NCBI RefSeq assembly: GCF_963668085.1
Contig: NZ_OY764058.1
Location: 310,001-374,000, forward strand
Source of the DNA: an uncultured Ilyobacter sp.
Lineage (GTDB): Bacteria; Fusobacteriota; Fusobacteriia; Fusobacteriales; Fusobacteriaceae
Length of the DNA: 64,000 bases
Reading direction: 5' to 3'
Positions within the stretch are counted from its first letter, which is position 1. Each line of letters begins with the position of its first letter. The position numbers and the translations under genes are program-made. Under the pieces are notes generated by a model. The model did not search any database, was not told the DNA's origin, and saw only the letters and a list, made by a program, of their open reading frames with translations. Of the stretch, positions 18,031-26,888 are shown piece by piece.

Positions 18031-18762
18031 ATGGATAAAATAGCTGTCATATCAGATATTCACGGAAATATTCCTGCTCTAGAAGCTGTTTTAAAAGATA
18101 TAAAAGATAGAAAAATATCTAGGATATTTTGTCTTGGGGATCTTGCTGGAAAGGGTCCTGGTTCTTGTGAAGCAGTTGACATTATAAGGAAAAAATGTGA
18201 AATAGTGGTCAAGGGGAACTGGGAATATTTTATATCAGAACAGGAAGACAATGAGTTTGAAGAGGTACTGTGGCACAGAAGTATACTAGGAAAAGCAAGG
18301 TTAGAATATTTAAGGAACCTTCCTCTATACCACGAGTTTTACATGAGCGGAAAATTAATCAGAATATGCCACGCCTCACCTAAGGATGTCTTAAAGAGGG
18401 TCCACGCCTCAGCGACTTACGAAGAGAAGGCCGAACTTTTTGCAGCTCCTGAAGACTCTGAAGTTGACTCAGATGTGATAATTTACGGGGATATTCACGG
18501 AGCTTATTCTCAGTGCTTTGACCAAAAAATGATATTTAACGTTGGAAGTGTAGGAAATCCCCTTGAGATGACCCAGGCTTCATACGGAATCATAGAGGGA
18601 ACTTACAAAAGTCTTGAGGAGGGAATTTTTTCCCTGTCTATTGTGAGGGTACCCTATGATATAGAGTTAGCTGTCCAGTTCGCCATAGATGAAAAAATAC
18701 CTGACTTAGAGCATTATGTCAATGAACTGAGAACAGGGGTGTATAGAGGAAAGAAAAAATAA
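18031..18762 (+). CDS. Metallophosphoesterase (YfcE/MPE type)
   Basis: A 243-residue calcineurin-like phosphoesterase. The dinuclear metal motifs are in order: SDIHGN (Asp9, His11), GDLAGKGP, GNWE, CHASP and GDIHGAY. Length and motif spacing fit small bacterial phosphodiesterases; substrate unknown. GGAGATAGATT precedes the ATG. The stop codon is immediately followed by a long terminator. Confidence 0.87.
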   Translation: MDKIAVISDIHGNIPALEAVLKDIKDRKISRIFCLGDLAGKGPGSCEAVDIIRKKCEIVVKGNWEYFISEQEDNEFEEVLWHRSILGKARLEYLRNLPLYHEFYMSGKLIRICHASPKDVLKRVHASATYEEKAELFAAPEDSEVDSDVIIYGDIHGAYSQCFDQKMIFNVGSVGNPLEMTQASYGIIEGTYKSLEEGIFSLSIVRVPYDIELAVQFAIDEKIPDLEHYVNELRTGVYRGKKK

Positions 18763-18800
18763 AAAGAGTCTGTACCTGCCAAAAGGTATAGACTCTTTTT
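18761..18800. terminator. Bidirectional terminator
   Basis: A 17-bp stem (18761-18777 with 18784-18800, one G-U) between convergent genes. Confidence 0.9.
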
Positions 18801-18812
18801 ATTCATGGGCTC

Positions 18813-19343
18813 CTATAAAAATATCATGCCGGTCATAGCTGAAAGGAAAATAACATAAACTGGATTTGTCTTATATTTTCTTAATATAACAAAGGCTAAT
18901 ATTGAAATTAGTATAGGGGTGATGCTGATCTTATGTTTGATAAAATATGTGTCTCTGGCAATGGTGTAACCTGCGTAACCTATTAACCCAACAGTGATGG
19001 GTTTTATCCCAAAAAAGAATGCATCCTTATATACATTCCCCTTTAGCTTTATAAGGATGGCAGAGAGTATGAGGATTATAATTATAGAAGGTGTAATTAC
19101 CCCTGCAGTGGCTATTACTCCTCCCCAAAATCCACATAGTTTGTTTCCTACATAGGTGGCGGAGTTTACCCCTATAGCACCTGGAGTTATCTGAGCTATT
19201 GATACAAGGTCTAAAAATTCCGGTACAGTCATCCAGTTTCTTCTCAAAAGTTCCTGCTGGATAAGAGGCAGCATGGCCAGTCCACCTCCAAAGGTAAAAA
19301 GACCGATTTTGAAAAATGTGAAAAACAAAGTGAAGTATATCAT
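18813..19343 (-). CDS. Chromate transporter subunit, second of pair
   Basis: A 176-residue half-size CHR-family protein with five or six membrane segments. Family signatures FFKIGLFTFGGGLAMLPLIQQE and ITPGAIGVNSATYVG are present. In short-chain CHR systems two homologous halves work together to transport chromate, or possibly sulfate-like anions. The ATG at 19343 overlaps the TGA of the first half (ATGA), so the two are translationally coupled. AGGAGGG lies inside the upstream gene. Confidence 0.9.
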   Translation of the reverse strand: MIYFTLFFTFFKIGLFTFGGGLAMLPLIQQELLRRNWMTVPEFLDLVSIAQITPGAIGVNSATYVGNKLCGFWGGVIATAGVITPSIIIILILSAILIKLKGNVYKDAFFFGIKPITVGLIGYAGYTIARDTYFIKHKISITPILISILAFVILRKYKTNPVYVIFLSAMTGMIFL

Positions 19344-19906
19344 TTTTTATTCCCTCCTAGGTATCTCATGGTAAACTTTGGAAAAAACCTGTAAAGTATT
19401 AGACCTGTTACAGACCCCAAAACAATCAAGTTAATAGGAGATAAAATAGAAAATATAAGAGCGGTCAGTGTTATAGAGAGAAGGATTATTCCCACTATGT
19501 TATTTGCCCCAGAACGAAAAAGTCTGAGCAGCGAGTTTGCCATTAGAGCTAATAGACCTGCCCTTACCCCTGTTAGGAATTTTTGCACCAAGGCAGTGTC
19601 AAAACTCTTGGAGAAAAAAGTTACTATTATGGATATGACGAATAACGATGGCAAGACCACTGCAGTTGAGGCCACCAGGGCACCTTTTACACCACCTGAT
19701 TTTCTTCCGACAAATGTAGCGGTGTTTATAGCTATGACCCCAGGGGTCATCTGTGCTATGGATATTATTTCCAAAAGTTCGTCTTCATCAATCCACTTTT
19801 TATTTGTAATGATCTCTTTTTCAATAAGGGGAATCATGGCGTATCCTCCTCCAAAAGTAAAGGCCCCTATTTTAAAAAATGACCAGAAAATTTCCCATAT
19901 AATCAT
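19340..19906 (-). CDS. Chromate transporter subunit, first of pair
   Basis: A 188-residue CHR-family half-transporter with FFKIGAFTFGGGYAMIPLIEKE near the N-terminus and MTPGVIAINTATFVGRK around residue 65. It is homologous to the next gene, indicating duplication, with the two proteins inserted in opposite topology in known pairs. Start chosen at ATG 19906, six bases after AAGGAG; a TTG 15 bases upstream is before the RBS. Confidence 0.9.
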   Translation of the reverse strand: MIIWEIFWSFFKIGAFTFGGGYAMIPLIEKEIITNKKWIDEDELLEIISIAQMTPGVIAINTATFVGRKSGGVKGALVASTAVVLPSLFVISIIVTFFSKSFDTALVQKFLTGVRAGLLALMANSLLRLFRSGANNIVGIILLSITLTALIFSILSPINLIVLGSVTGLILYRFFPKFTMRYLGGNKK

Positions 19907-20000
19907 AAAGTCTCCTTGCAAAAGCTTTGATTTTTAAAGACATTATATCTAAAAAAGACTTAAAATTCCACCATAGATTTTCATCTTGACTTAAATATAA

Positions 20001-20023
20001 AAAACCCGGAGACTTACTCCGGG
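20001..20023 (-). terminator. Terminator overlapping the end of the HD gene
   Basis: Minus-strand stem CCCGGAG/CTCCGGG (20017-20023 with 20005-20011) then six T. The stop codon of the preceding gene (20014-20016) lies in the loop. Confidence 0.85.
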
Positions 20024-21138
20024 AAAACTTCATAGACTTTGTTTTTGAATTTTTCATACAGTGAAAGTGATTCCAATGTATCTGAATTATTCTCAAAAAT
20101 CTTTAGCAGTTCATAATAATACCATCTCTGTTTTTCTTTTGGGGCGTTAAATCTTTTCCAAACATGGTTTCCTGCCTGTTTGTAGTCGGCACTGATACAA
20201 GAGATATTGTGAAACTTATCTGCACAGGCAACTATTATTTCTTCTGAAGTGGCATCCTTTTTTAAAAAGTCAATCTCTCCCCGTTTTCTTGTCTCCCATG
20301 GAAGATTCTTATCTTTATCAGAAAGATGAAGGACTATTTTTGCCACTTTTTTACCAAATTTTGTATTGATATCTTCATAGGTGATGTGAGAGTCCTCTAT
20401 AGTATCATGGAGAAGGGCAGAGAGGATAAGATGTTCTGGGCATCCCTCTTCCCTTAAAAGCATAGAGACCATAACAGGGTGGACAATATAGGGGGTCGTT
20501 GTCCCTTTTCGGCACTGATTTTTATGTGCCTTTGTAGCCAGTGTCAGTGCTCTTTGGAAAATATCCACCTTATTCCACTGTGACTCGGTACTTATCTCGA
20601 TATGTTTTCTCTGACTAATAATATGTGGATCAAGGTTTGTGAATTCATCGGCATAGTCTTCAGGAAGTATCCAGACTAATTTTTTGGAAATATATAAAAA
20701 ATCATCTCGTAGTTCTTTGGTGTCATTGAGGCAGTCCTTGTTTCTAGACATATTAAATATAAAAACAACATCAGGTTTGAAGTTTAAGGTGCTTATAAAA
20801 TGAATGGGATTTAAAAGGCTGTAGTCTGTATTTTGAGGTTTGATAGAGTTTATGTATTTTTTGAATTCAACTCTGGAAGTGGCTGAAAAGATTTCCATAT
20901 TTTCGATTTTTTCCGTTGCTAAAATAAGGTGATAGCTTGTGTCAAAGGACTGATACTGAGATAAGGTATTTAAAAATTTGTTTATAAAAGTTTTTATCTT
21001 TTGATCGGAGGTTGTTCCACCTGTATTCATAATTATCAAAGGATTTTTAAAGTTGGTAGTTCTGAATCTAGATATCTGTTTTTGTATCTTTTTTTCAAAG
21101 TCTTTTAGTTCCTCTTGGGAAATTATATTTCTTTCCAA
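20014..21138 (-). CDS. VWA-like domain fused to SpoT/Mesh1-type HD hydrolase
   Basis: A 374-residue protein. Residues ~195-350 form an HD domain of the (p)ppGpp hydrolase class: His220 (YIVHP), His244-Asp245 (ALLHDTIED), Asp307 (CADKFHN) and the KNLPWETRKR segment. No synthetase, TGS or ACT domain is present, so at most it degrades an alarmone or similar nucleotide. Residues ~30-185 alternate strands and helices in a von Willebrand A-like pattern: LIIMNTGGTTSDQ, YHLILATEKI, VVFIFNMSRN. The MIDAS DxSxS appears replaced by NTGGT. VWA assignment is inference. Start is TTG at 21138, after AGGGGGG. Confidence 0.7.
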   Translation of the reverse strand: MERNIISQEELKDFEKKIQKQISRFRTTNFKNPLIIMNTGGTTSDQKIKTFINKFLNTLSQYQSFDTSYHLILATEKIENMEIFSATSRVEFKKYINSIKPQNTDYSLLNPIHFISTLNFKPDVVFIFNMSRNKDCLNDTKELRDDFLYISKKLVWILPEDYADEFTNLDPHIISQRKHIEISTESQWNKVDIFQRALTLATKAHKNQCRKGTTTPYIVHPVMVSMLLREEGCPEHLILSALLHDTIEDSHITYEDINTKFGKKVAKIVLHLSDKDKNLPWETRKRGEIDFLKKDATSEEIIVACADKFHNISCISADYKQAGNHVWKRFNAPKEKQRWYYYELLKIFENNSDTLESLSLYEKFKNKVYEVFPE

Positions 21139-21261
21139 TTGTTTCCCCCCTATAATTTATCAGAAATTAAGAAGTTACACTAATAAAGTTATAATATAAT
21201 TTAATCTTTAAGACAAGTTAAAAAAAGTTAATTTTTAGTTAATAAAAATGTAATTCTAATG

Positions 21262-21300
21262 TATAAAAGACTCCCTGAAGTTTACAGAAAGTCTTTTATA
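21262..21300 (-). terminator. Possible terminator of proC
   Basis: An 11-bp perfect stem (21262-21272 with 21290-21300) downstream of proC. The T-run after it is weak, so efficiency is uncertain. Confidence 0.5.
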
Positions 21301-21337
21301 AAAATTATATTGGCAAGCCAAGTTAAGTGACCAAAGT

Positions 21338-22144
21338 TTATTTACTCATTTTTTTTGATTTTTCTGCACAGGCTTCTACAGCTTTTATAACGGCTTTTCT
21401 GAACCCTTCTTCTTCTAAAACTTTTACAGCCTCTATAGTTGTCCCTCCAGGAGAGCAAACTGCATCTTTTAAGACACCAGGGTGTTTTCCTGTCTCTAAT
21501 ACCATCTTTGCCGATCCAAGGACTGTTTGTGCTGCAAACTGATATGCCTTGTCCCTTGGCATTCCCTCTAAAACTGCACCATCGGCTAAGGCTTCGATAA
21601 ACATAAATACATAGGCAGGAGCAGAACCGCTGACACCTATCACGCTGTCAATAAGATATTCTGATAAAATCTCGGCTTTTCCGAAACTTTTGAATATTCC
21701 TTTTACCTCTTCAACTTCATCTTCTTTTACAACACCGTTAGGAGATATAGAGGTCATCCCCTCTCCCACAAGAGCCGGGGTGTTTGGCATAGTTCTGATG
21801 ATTTTCTTGTCAGACCCGATAATATTTTCCACTGAGGCGATAGTCACTCCTGCAGCTATTGTCACAACTGTTTTTGTGCTGTCTATCAGCTCTTTTATAC
21901 TTTCTAGAACCACAGGGTATATATTTGGCTTTACTGCAATTATGAAGATATCTGTGTTTTTCACCACCTTTTTCCCGTCGGTGGTAGTGTTTACTCCATA
22001 TTTATCAGAAAGTTCTTTTAATCTGTCGCTGCTAAGCTCAGATACCCAGATATTTTTTCCTTCTAAAACACCTGAAGAGATGATTCCCCCCAAGATAGCC
22101 TCGCCCATATTTCCGCAGCCTATGAATCCTATTTTTTTATTCAA
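21338..22144 (-). CDS. proC: Pyrroline-5-carboxylate reductase
   Basis: A 268-residue enzyme making the last step of proline synthesis, reducing pyrroline-5-carboxylate with NAD(P)H. The Rossmann motif GFIGCGNMGEAILGG starts at residue 6. The C-terminal dimer domain has GSAPAYVFMFIEALADGAV and the signature SPGGTTIEAVKVLE. Length is standard. Monocistronic; the remaining proline genes (proA, proB) are not nearby. Confidence 0.95.
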   Translation of the reverse strand: MNKKIGFIGCGNMGEAILGGIISSGVLEGKNIWVSELSSDRLKELSDKYGVNTTTDGKKVVKNTDIFIIAVKPNIYPVVLESIKELIDSTKTVVTIAAGVTIASVENIIGSDKKIIRTMPNTPALVGEGMTSISPNGVVKEDEVEEVKGIFKSFGKAEILSEYLIDSVIGVSGSAPAYVFMFIEALADGAVLEGMPRDKAYQFAAQTVLGSAKMVLETGKHPGVLKDAVCSPGGTTIEAVKVLEEEGFRKAVIKAVEACAEKSKKMSK

Positions 22145-22394
22145 TGTAAATTCCCCCTTAATTTAAAATAAACCTATCTGAATTATTCAAGTAATTCATT
22201 TAAGATAAAATCTATGTATTATTTTAAATTATATACTATTTAGAAATAAAATAAAACATCTGTATAAATTTTAACCAGATTACCTTTACTTTTATTTTAC
22301 ACTCTTTTAATACCTATATAACAATTGAGGTGTATACTTTTTTTCGTAACGAATTAAAGAAATAAAAATTAATCTAAAGGGGGAAAACAAGGAA
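22145..22394. other. Divergent intergenic region proC/alkaline phosphatase
   Basis: About 250 bp of AT-rich sequence between divergent starts. A TATACT at 22333-22338 could be a -10 for the phosphatase gene, but no matching -35 or repeated Pho-box-like pattern was recognised. Confidence 0.3.
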
Positions 22395-23765
22395 ATGAAA
22401 AAGAAAATAACTGGAGTACTCTTGTATCTGTTTGTCTCAGTGCTGACTTACTCTGCACCAAAGTATGTATTTATGTTTATCGGCGATGGGATGGCTGCCT
22501 CTCAGAGACAGATGGCAGAATACTATGTACAGGAAACAACAGGGGACAAGGACTATAGCCTGCTTATAAACAGACTTCCAGTAGCTGGAATAAACACAAC
22601 GCATTCTATGGACAGTCTGGTAACTGATTCGGCAGCAGCAGGGACGGCTCTTGCCACTGGATACAAGACTGACAATGGTATGATATCAGTTCTTCCAGAC
22701 GGGAAAAAGCTTGATTCAATAGTTGATGTGGCAGAAAAGAGCGGTATGAAAACTGGACTTATATCAACTACGAGACTAACACACGCAACACCTGCGGTTT
22801 TTGCGTCAAACAACATGAGCAGGGACAACGAAAGTGATATTGCTGAGGATTTTCTTGAGAGCAATGTAGACTTCTTTGCAGGTGGAGGTTACAGATACTT
22901 TATTTCACAGGACAAAAGCGGATCTAAGAGAAAAGATGACCGAGATATTTCAAAAGAGTTCCACAAATTGGGATACAATGTCTTTATAGGGGAAGATTCA
23001 AGTGATGAATTTATGAATCTTAAAGCCAGTAAGGATCAAAAAGTTTTTGCTGCCTTCACAAAGTCTCATATGCCGTATGAAGTAGACAGGGTAAATTCTG
23101 GATCAAAGGTTCCTTCTCTTGCTGATATGACAGAAAAGGGAATAGAGGTATTGAGTAAAAACAGAAAAGGTTTCTTTATGATGGTAGAGGCAGGAAGAAT
23201 AGATCATGCTGCCCATGCCAACGATGCAGCCTCAGTAATAAATGATACTCTTGCCTTTGATAAGGCTGTAGAAAAGGCATATGATTTCTATCAAAAACAC
23301 CCTAAAGATACCCTTATACTTGTAGTGGGAGACCACGAAACAGGAGGTTTGGGAATGGGTTATGGTAAAAATTACTTCCTGAATCTAAAATCTCTACAGG
23401 ATGTAAAAATATCTGTAGACGACACGCTTCAGAAGGCGTACAAAGGAGACAGAGAAGCTTACTTTAAATTTATCGAAGAGAAGATGGGACTTAACAACCT
23501 CACAGAAAAAGAGAAGAGTCTTATAGAGAAATCTATGGATATAGAAGATTCTGGAGTAGACGTAGGTAAAACATACGGTGGATACACTCCGACGGCTATA
23601 GCAGTGGCACATGTGATGGATATGAGAGCAAATGTTATGTTTACAACTTTTGCACACTCGGCTACTCAGATACCACTGTCTGCAGTAGGTAAAAAAGCAG
23701 AAAGTTTCCAAGGATTCAAGGACAATACTGAGATAGGAAGAATTTTGATGGATATAGTAGATTAG
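22395..23765 (+). CDS. phoA: Alkaline phosphatase, secreted
   Basis: A 456-residue phosphomonoesterase with a signal peptide (residues 1-20, ending TYSA) for export. Catalytic Ser79 lies in VTDSAAAGTALATG; metal ligands appear in FIGDGM (Asp31), EAGRIDHAAH, GDHETGG and the late FAHSATQIP. It releases phosphate from organic esters outside the cytoplasm. RBS AAGGAA. It is 11 bp from the next gene, so both are probably co-transcribed. Phosphate control is expected for the family but not visible here. Confidence 0.9.
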   Translation: MKKKITGVLLYLFVSVLTYSAPKYVFMFIGDGMAASQRQMAEYYVQETTGDKDYSLLINRLPVAGINTTHSMDSLVTDSAAAGTALATGYKTDNGMISVLPDGKKLDSIVDVAEKSGMKTGLISTTRLTHATPAVFASNNMSRDNESDIAEDFLESNVDFFAGGGYRYFISQDKSGSKRKDDRDISKEFHKLGYNVFIGEDSSDEFMNLKASKDQKVFAAFTKSHMPYEVDRVNSGSKVPSLADMTEKGIEVLSKNRKGFFMMVEAGRIDHAAHANDAASVINDTLAFDKAVEKAYDFYQKHPKDTLILVVGDHETGGLGMGYGKNYFLNLKSLQDVKISVDDTLQKAYKGDREAYFKFIEEKMGLNNLTEKEKSLIEKSMDIEDSGVDVGKTYGGYTPTAIAVAHVMDMRANVMFTTFAHSATQIPLSAVGKKAESFQGFKDNTEIGRILMDIVD

Positions 23766-23776
23766 GGGGAATTAAA

Positions 23777-24913
23777 TTGAAGAAAAAATCAGCACTTTTG
23801 CTGTTACTGGTTTCATTTATAATAATGATATCCTATATAGGCAGTCTCTCAATGAGGAGAGACAACGAAATTGTTGGAAAAGTGCTGAGGGTTGATAATT
23901 CCAGGCTTATAAAAAGAGGGGTAGGAAGTGTAGGGGAGCAGAAACTGACCCTCAAAATAACAGGCGGAGAGGACAAAGGGGAAACTATAGAGGCGACCAA
24001 CAGGCTAAATGGAGACAGGGAGTATGATGAATTTTACTCTGTAGGCGACAGGGTGGTGGCAGGAGTACTTAAGGAAAATGGGAAAATAATAAAGGCAAGG
24101 GCACTTACCACCTACAGGTTTGGATATCTGATAGCCCTTTTCTCAGTCTTTGCAGGTTCGCTTATTCTTTATTCTGGAACTACAGGTATAAAGTCGCTGT
24201 TATCATTTTTTATGACAGTTTTCTTTATCTGTAAATATATGATACCTAGAATTTTGGATGGTCAGAATCCTCTCTTGGTAGCAATGCTTACCTTGATTCT
24301 TCTCACCTGTGTGATAATATTTTCCATAGGGGGACTAAACCGACGTGGGGTCTCAGCTTTTGCAGGGGCAGTGACCGGTCTGGGGACTTCTGTCCTCCTT
24401 ACATATACATTTATGAGACTTCTGAATTTGGACGGATTCACACTTCCAATGGCTCAGGGACTTCTTATGAGCGGGAATTTCACTCTTAATTTCAGAGAGA
24501 TATATTTTGTGAGTATAATCATCGGGGCATCAGGGGCGGCTATGGATATAGCTATGGATATCGCCAGCAGTATAGAGGAACTGAGAACTGCCAATCCAGA
24601 GATAACCAGAAAAGAGCTGTTAAAGGCATCTTTCAATATAGGGAATGCAGTGGTAGGAACTATGTCTACCACCCTTCTCTTGGCCTATTCAGGGGGGAAC
24701 ATAACCCTTATGATGTATACTGCTGACAGGGGACTTCCTTTGTTTGCTATGCTCAATGGAAAAATAATGGCTGCCGAGATTGCAAGGACCCTTATAGGTA
24801 CAATATCTCTCATAATGGTGGCTCCTTCTACGGCTATACTTTCTATATTTATCTATGAAGGGAAGAGAGCTGAAAAAATCGAAAACAACTTCAAAGTACA
24901 AGCTGATATTTAA
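23777..24913 (+). CDS. YibE/F-family membrane protein
   Basis: A 378-residue inner-membrane protein: an N-terminal helix, a soluble beta domain (residues ~30-115), then about seven membrane segments, the YibE/F arrangement. Conserved stretches include IIGASGAAMDIAMDIASSIEE and GNAVVGTMSTTLLLAYSGG. Function is not established; transport is often suggested. The start is TTG at 23777 with GGGGGA six bases upstream. Coupling to alkaline phosphatase hints at a phosphate or envelope role. Confidence 0.85.
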   Translation: MKKKSALLLLLVSFIIMISYIGSLSMRRDNEIVGKVLRVDNSRLIKRGVGSVGEQKLTLKITGGEDKGETIEATNRLNGDREYDEFYSVGDRVVAGVLKENGKIIKARALTTYRFGYLIALFSVFAGSLILYSGTTGIKSLLSFFMTVFFICKYMIPRILDGQNPLLVAMLTLILLTCVIIFSIGGLNRRGVSAFAGAVTGLGTSVLLTYTFMRLLNLDGFTLPMAQGLLMSGNFTLNFREIYFVSIIIGASGAAMDIAMDIASSIEELRTANPEITRKELLKASFNIGNAVVGTMSTTLLLAYSGGNITLMMYTADRGLPLFAMLNGKIMAAEIARTLIGTISLIMVAPSTAILSIFIYEGKRAEKIENNFKVQADI

Positions 24914-24973
24914 ATGATAGAAATGAAAATCTTTTTATAGTTAGTTTGACATCTTTCATTATTGTAAAAACAG

Positions 24974-24998
24974 AGCGGCCTTTGGCTGCTTTTTTTTT
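24974..24998 (+). terminator. Terminator of phoA-yibE/F unit
   Basis: Stem AGCGGCC (24974-24980) with GGCTGCT (24984-24990), one G-U, followed by eight T. Confidence 0.85.
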
Positions 24999-25200
24999 AC
25001 TATCCGATTTTAGGACTCTGCCGGACATGGAAATGACACAGAAGAAAGGCATTAATGTATAATAGGAATTTTGAGGGTATACAGGAAGATTTATTATTGA
25101 CCTTAGAGTGGCTCTAAGGATTATTATACTTTGTAAATATAAACTGAGTTGTTATTTATATTTAACTTTGGTTAGAGTATTGAATTTACAAGAATATTTG

Positions 25201-25317
25201 AGTCAAAAGATTTTGTCACGAATGAAAACCGATAAAAGGCAAAAAAAATTAACACGAATAAGGATAAAACCTTTTGACCACAGAGGACACAGAGAAAAGA
25301 AGAGAGTTTCACAGAGT
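25201..25317 (+). repeat. Dispersed repeat family 2, copy 1
   Basis: About 117 bp, in the same orientation as 56569-56706. It contains the inverted pair GTCAAAAG (25202-25209) and CTTTTGAC (25271-25278) and a purine-rich tail with CACAGAG units. Confidence 0.75.
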
Positions 25318-25376
25318 TAAAACCAAAACTATAAATACTCTCTTTTGCGAAAGGTTTTTTTATCCCTTTTCTTTTG

Positions 25377-25564
25377 CCATTGACAAAATCAGCGTTAAGA
25401 ATAACCGCAGTGAAATCCTTAGAAAAAATCGACTGTCTGAGCGTAGCGAGTTTCGAGTTTTTCTTGGATTTTCAAGGTTATTTAGCTGATTTTTCACAGG
25501 CCTTGATTTTTGGTTACTTTTCATCAAGGAAAAGTAACGGAACTTTGGATAAAGTCAGTAATTT
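25377..25564 (-). repeat. Partial inverted copy of the MITE-like repeat
   Basis: 25377-25556 is the exact reverse complement of 16033-16212 (180 bp), and similarity continues to the TAATTT end at 25564. The other half of the element, with the second hairpin and inverted repeat, is missing. Confidence 0.85.
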
Positions 25565-25628
25565 ATTTACAATTTTTAAGTAGTAACTTGAATTAAATAC
25601 AGATATTTTTATAAGGAGAAGATTTAGG

Positions 25629-26876
25629 ATGAAGAAAAAAATATTGGGCATGATGCTGATAATGTCATGCAGTTCTTTTGGTATGGAAGTTTCGTTGGAA
25701 AAAGCTGTGGATATGGCTTTTAAAAATAACCGTGACCTTAAAAACAGTAAAATAGAGACTGTACAGCAGGATCTTCTCTACAAGGAAACTGCCAAGGGTG
25801 CTCTTCCAACTGTGAGTATAGAGGGCGGTTATACAGATGACAGAGACGACAGCTACGACGACGGTTATTTTGAAAACGGGATAATACTGACACAGCCTAT
25901 ATATTCAGGAGGGGAGATTTATTACGGTATAGAGGGAGCCAAAAAAAGCAAAGAACTATACAATATCAATTATGAGAAGGAAAAGTGGGATACCAGGCTT
26001 GAAGTTGTGAAGCAATATATAACTATACTTCAGCTTCAAAAGACCCTAGAGGTATATGAAACCTCTAAGGTTGAAAAAGAAGAGGAGATTAAGAGACAGC
26101 AGGAGTTTTATAATCTCGGACTGATAGATAAAAGTGAGATATTAAAGGTGGAGTCCTCTTTATATGAGAGTAAAAGTGACATTATAGAAACCAAAAATGA
26201 AATTCAAAAAGAGAAGATTACACTGAAAAAATTGATGGGAATCTCACTTGAGGAAGATATTCTTTTGAAAGATATTGAGGTAGAGAAGATAGACCCTGAA
26301 AAAATAGAATTTGAAAATGATCTAAAAAATGCGGTAAAGGAAAGTCTAGAGTCAAAGAAGCTAAAACTAAATGCAGAGATAACAAAGCTTGAGGAAAAGG
26401 CAACTAAAAGTGAATTTTTACCTGAGGTGGATTTAGAGTATGCCTATGAGAGTTCGGATATGGCGAGTTTTTCTGATTCTGCAGATGTAAAAGACTGGAA
26501 TTGGAGTATAGGGGTTAGTTTTGAGTGGGAGATATTCAATTTTGGAGGTTCTATGGACTCCTATAAAAGTGCAAAGCTAGACACAGAGAAGGCTGAAATA
26601 TCAAGGGATAATAGTATAGAGGATCTAAAAAAAGAGATAACATCTGCATACCTTGAGATAGAGACTCTTTACAGCCTTATAGAAACAAGAAAAAAATCTT
26701 ATGAAACATCAAATGAGATCTATGAAATAGACAGAGAGAAATATGCCAACAGGTTAATAGACACAGTAGATTATCTGCAGACAGAATCAGATCTCAGAGA
26801 GGCTCAAGTTAATTATATCAATGTACAGATGGACTATTATCAGGCTTATGAAGAATATCTAAATCTTATAAAGTAA
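25629..26876 (+). CDS. TolC-family outer-membrane efflux protein
   Basis: A 415-residue outer-membrane factor with signal peptide (residues ~1-18). Two repeated coiled-coil units are visible: KAVDMAFKNNRDLKNSKIE starts the first and a long helical stretch DTVDYLQTESDLREAQVNY ends the second. It forms the exit duct for the adaptor and RND pump encoded next. The gap to the adaptor gene is 12 bp. GGAGAAG precedes the ATG. Confidence 0.9.
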   Translation: MKKKILGMMLIMSCSSFGMEVSLEKAVDMAFKNNRDLKNSKIETVQQDLLYKETAKGALPTVSIEGGYTDDRDDSYDDGYFENGIILTQPIYSGGEIYYGIEGAKKSKELYNINYEKEKWDTRLEVVKQYITILQLQKTLEVYETSKVEKEEEIKRQQEFYNLGLIDKSEILKVESSLYESKSDIIETKNEIQKEKITLKKLMGISLEEDILLKDIEVEKIDPEKIEFENDLKNAVKESLESKKLKLNAEITKLEEKATKSEFLPEVDLEYAYESSDMASFSDSADVKDWNWSIGVSFEWEIFNFGGSMDSYKSAKLDTEKAEISRDNSIEDLKKEITSAYLEIETLYSLIETRKKSYETSNEIYEIDREKYANRLIDTVDYLQTESDLREAQVNYINVQMDYYQAYEEYLNLIK

Positions 26877-26888
26877 TCGGAGGATGAA

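Larger units (their letters stand above)
25004..25628. other. Repeat-rich intergenic region upstream of efflux operon
   Basis: No supported gene. It contains one copy of each dispersed repeat family (25201-25317 and 25377-25564). The small open frames here follow the repeats and are shared with the 16-kb locus, so they are not taken as genes. The efflux operon promoter must lie here but was not identified. Confidence 0.6.
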
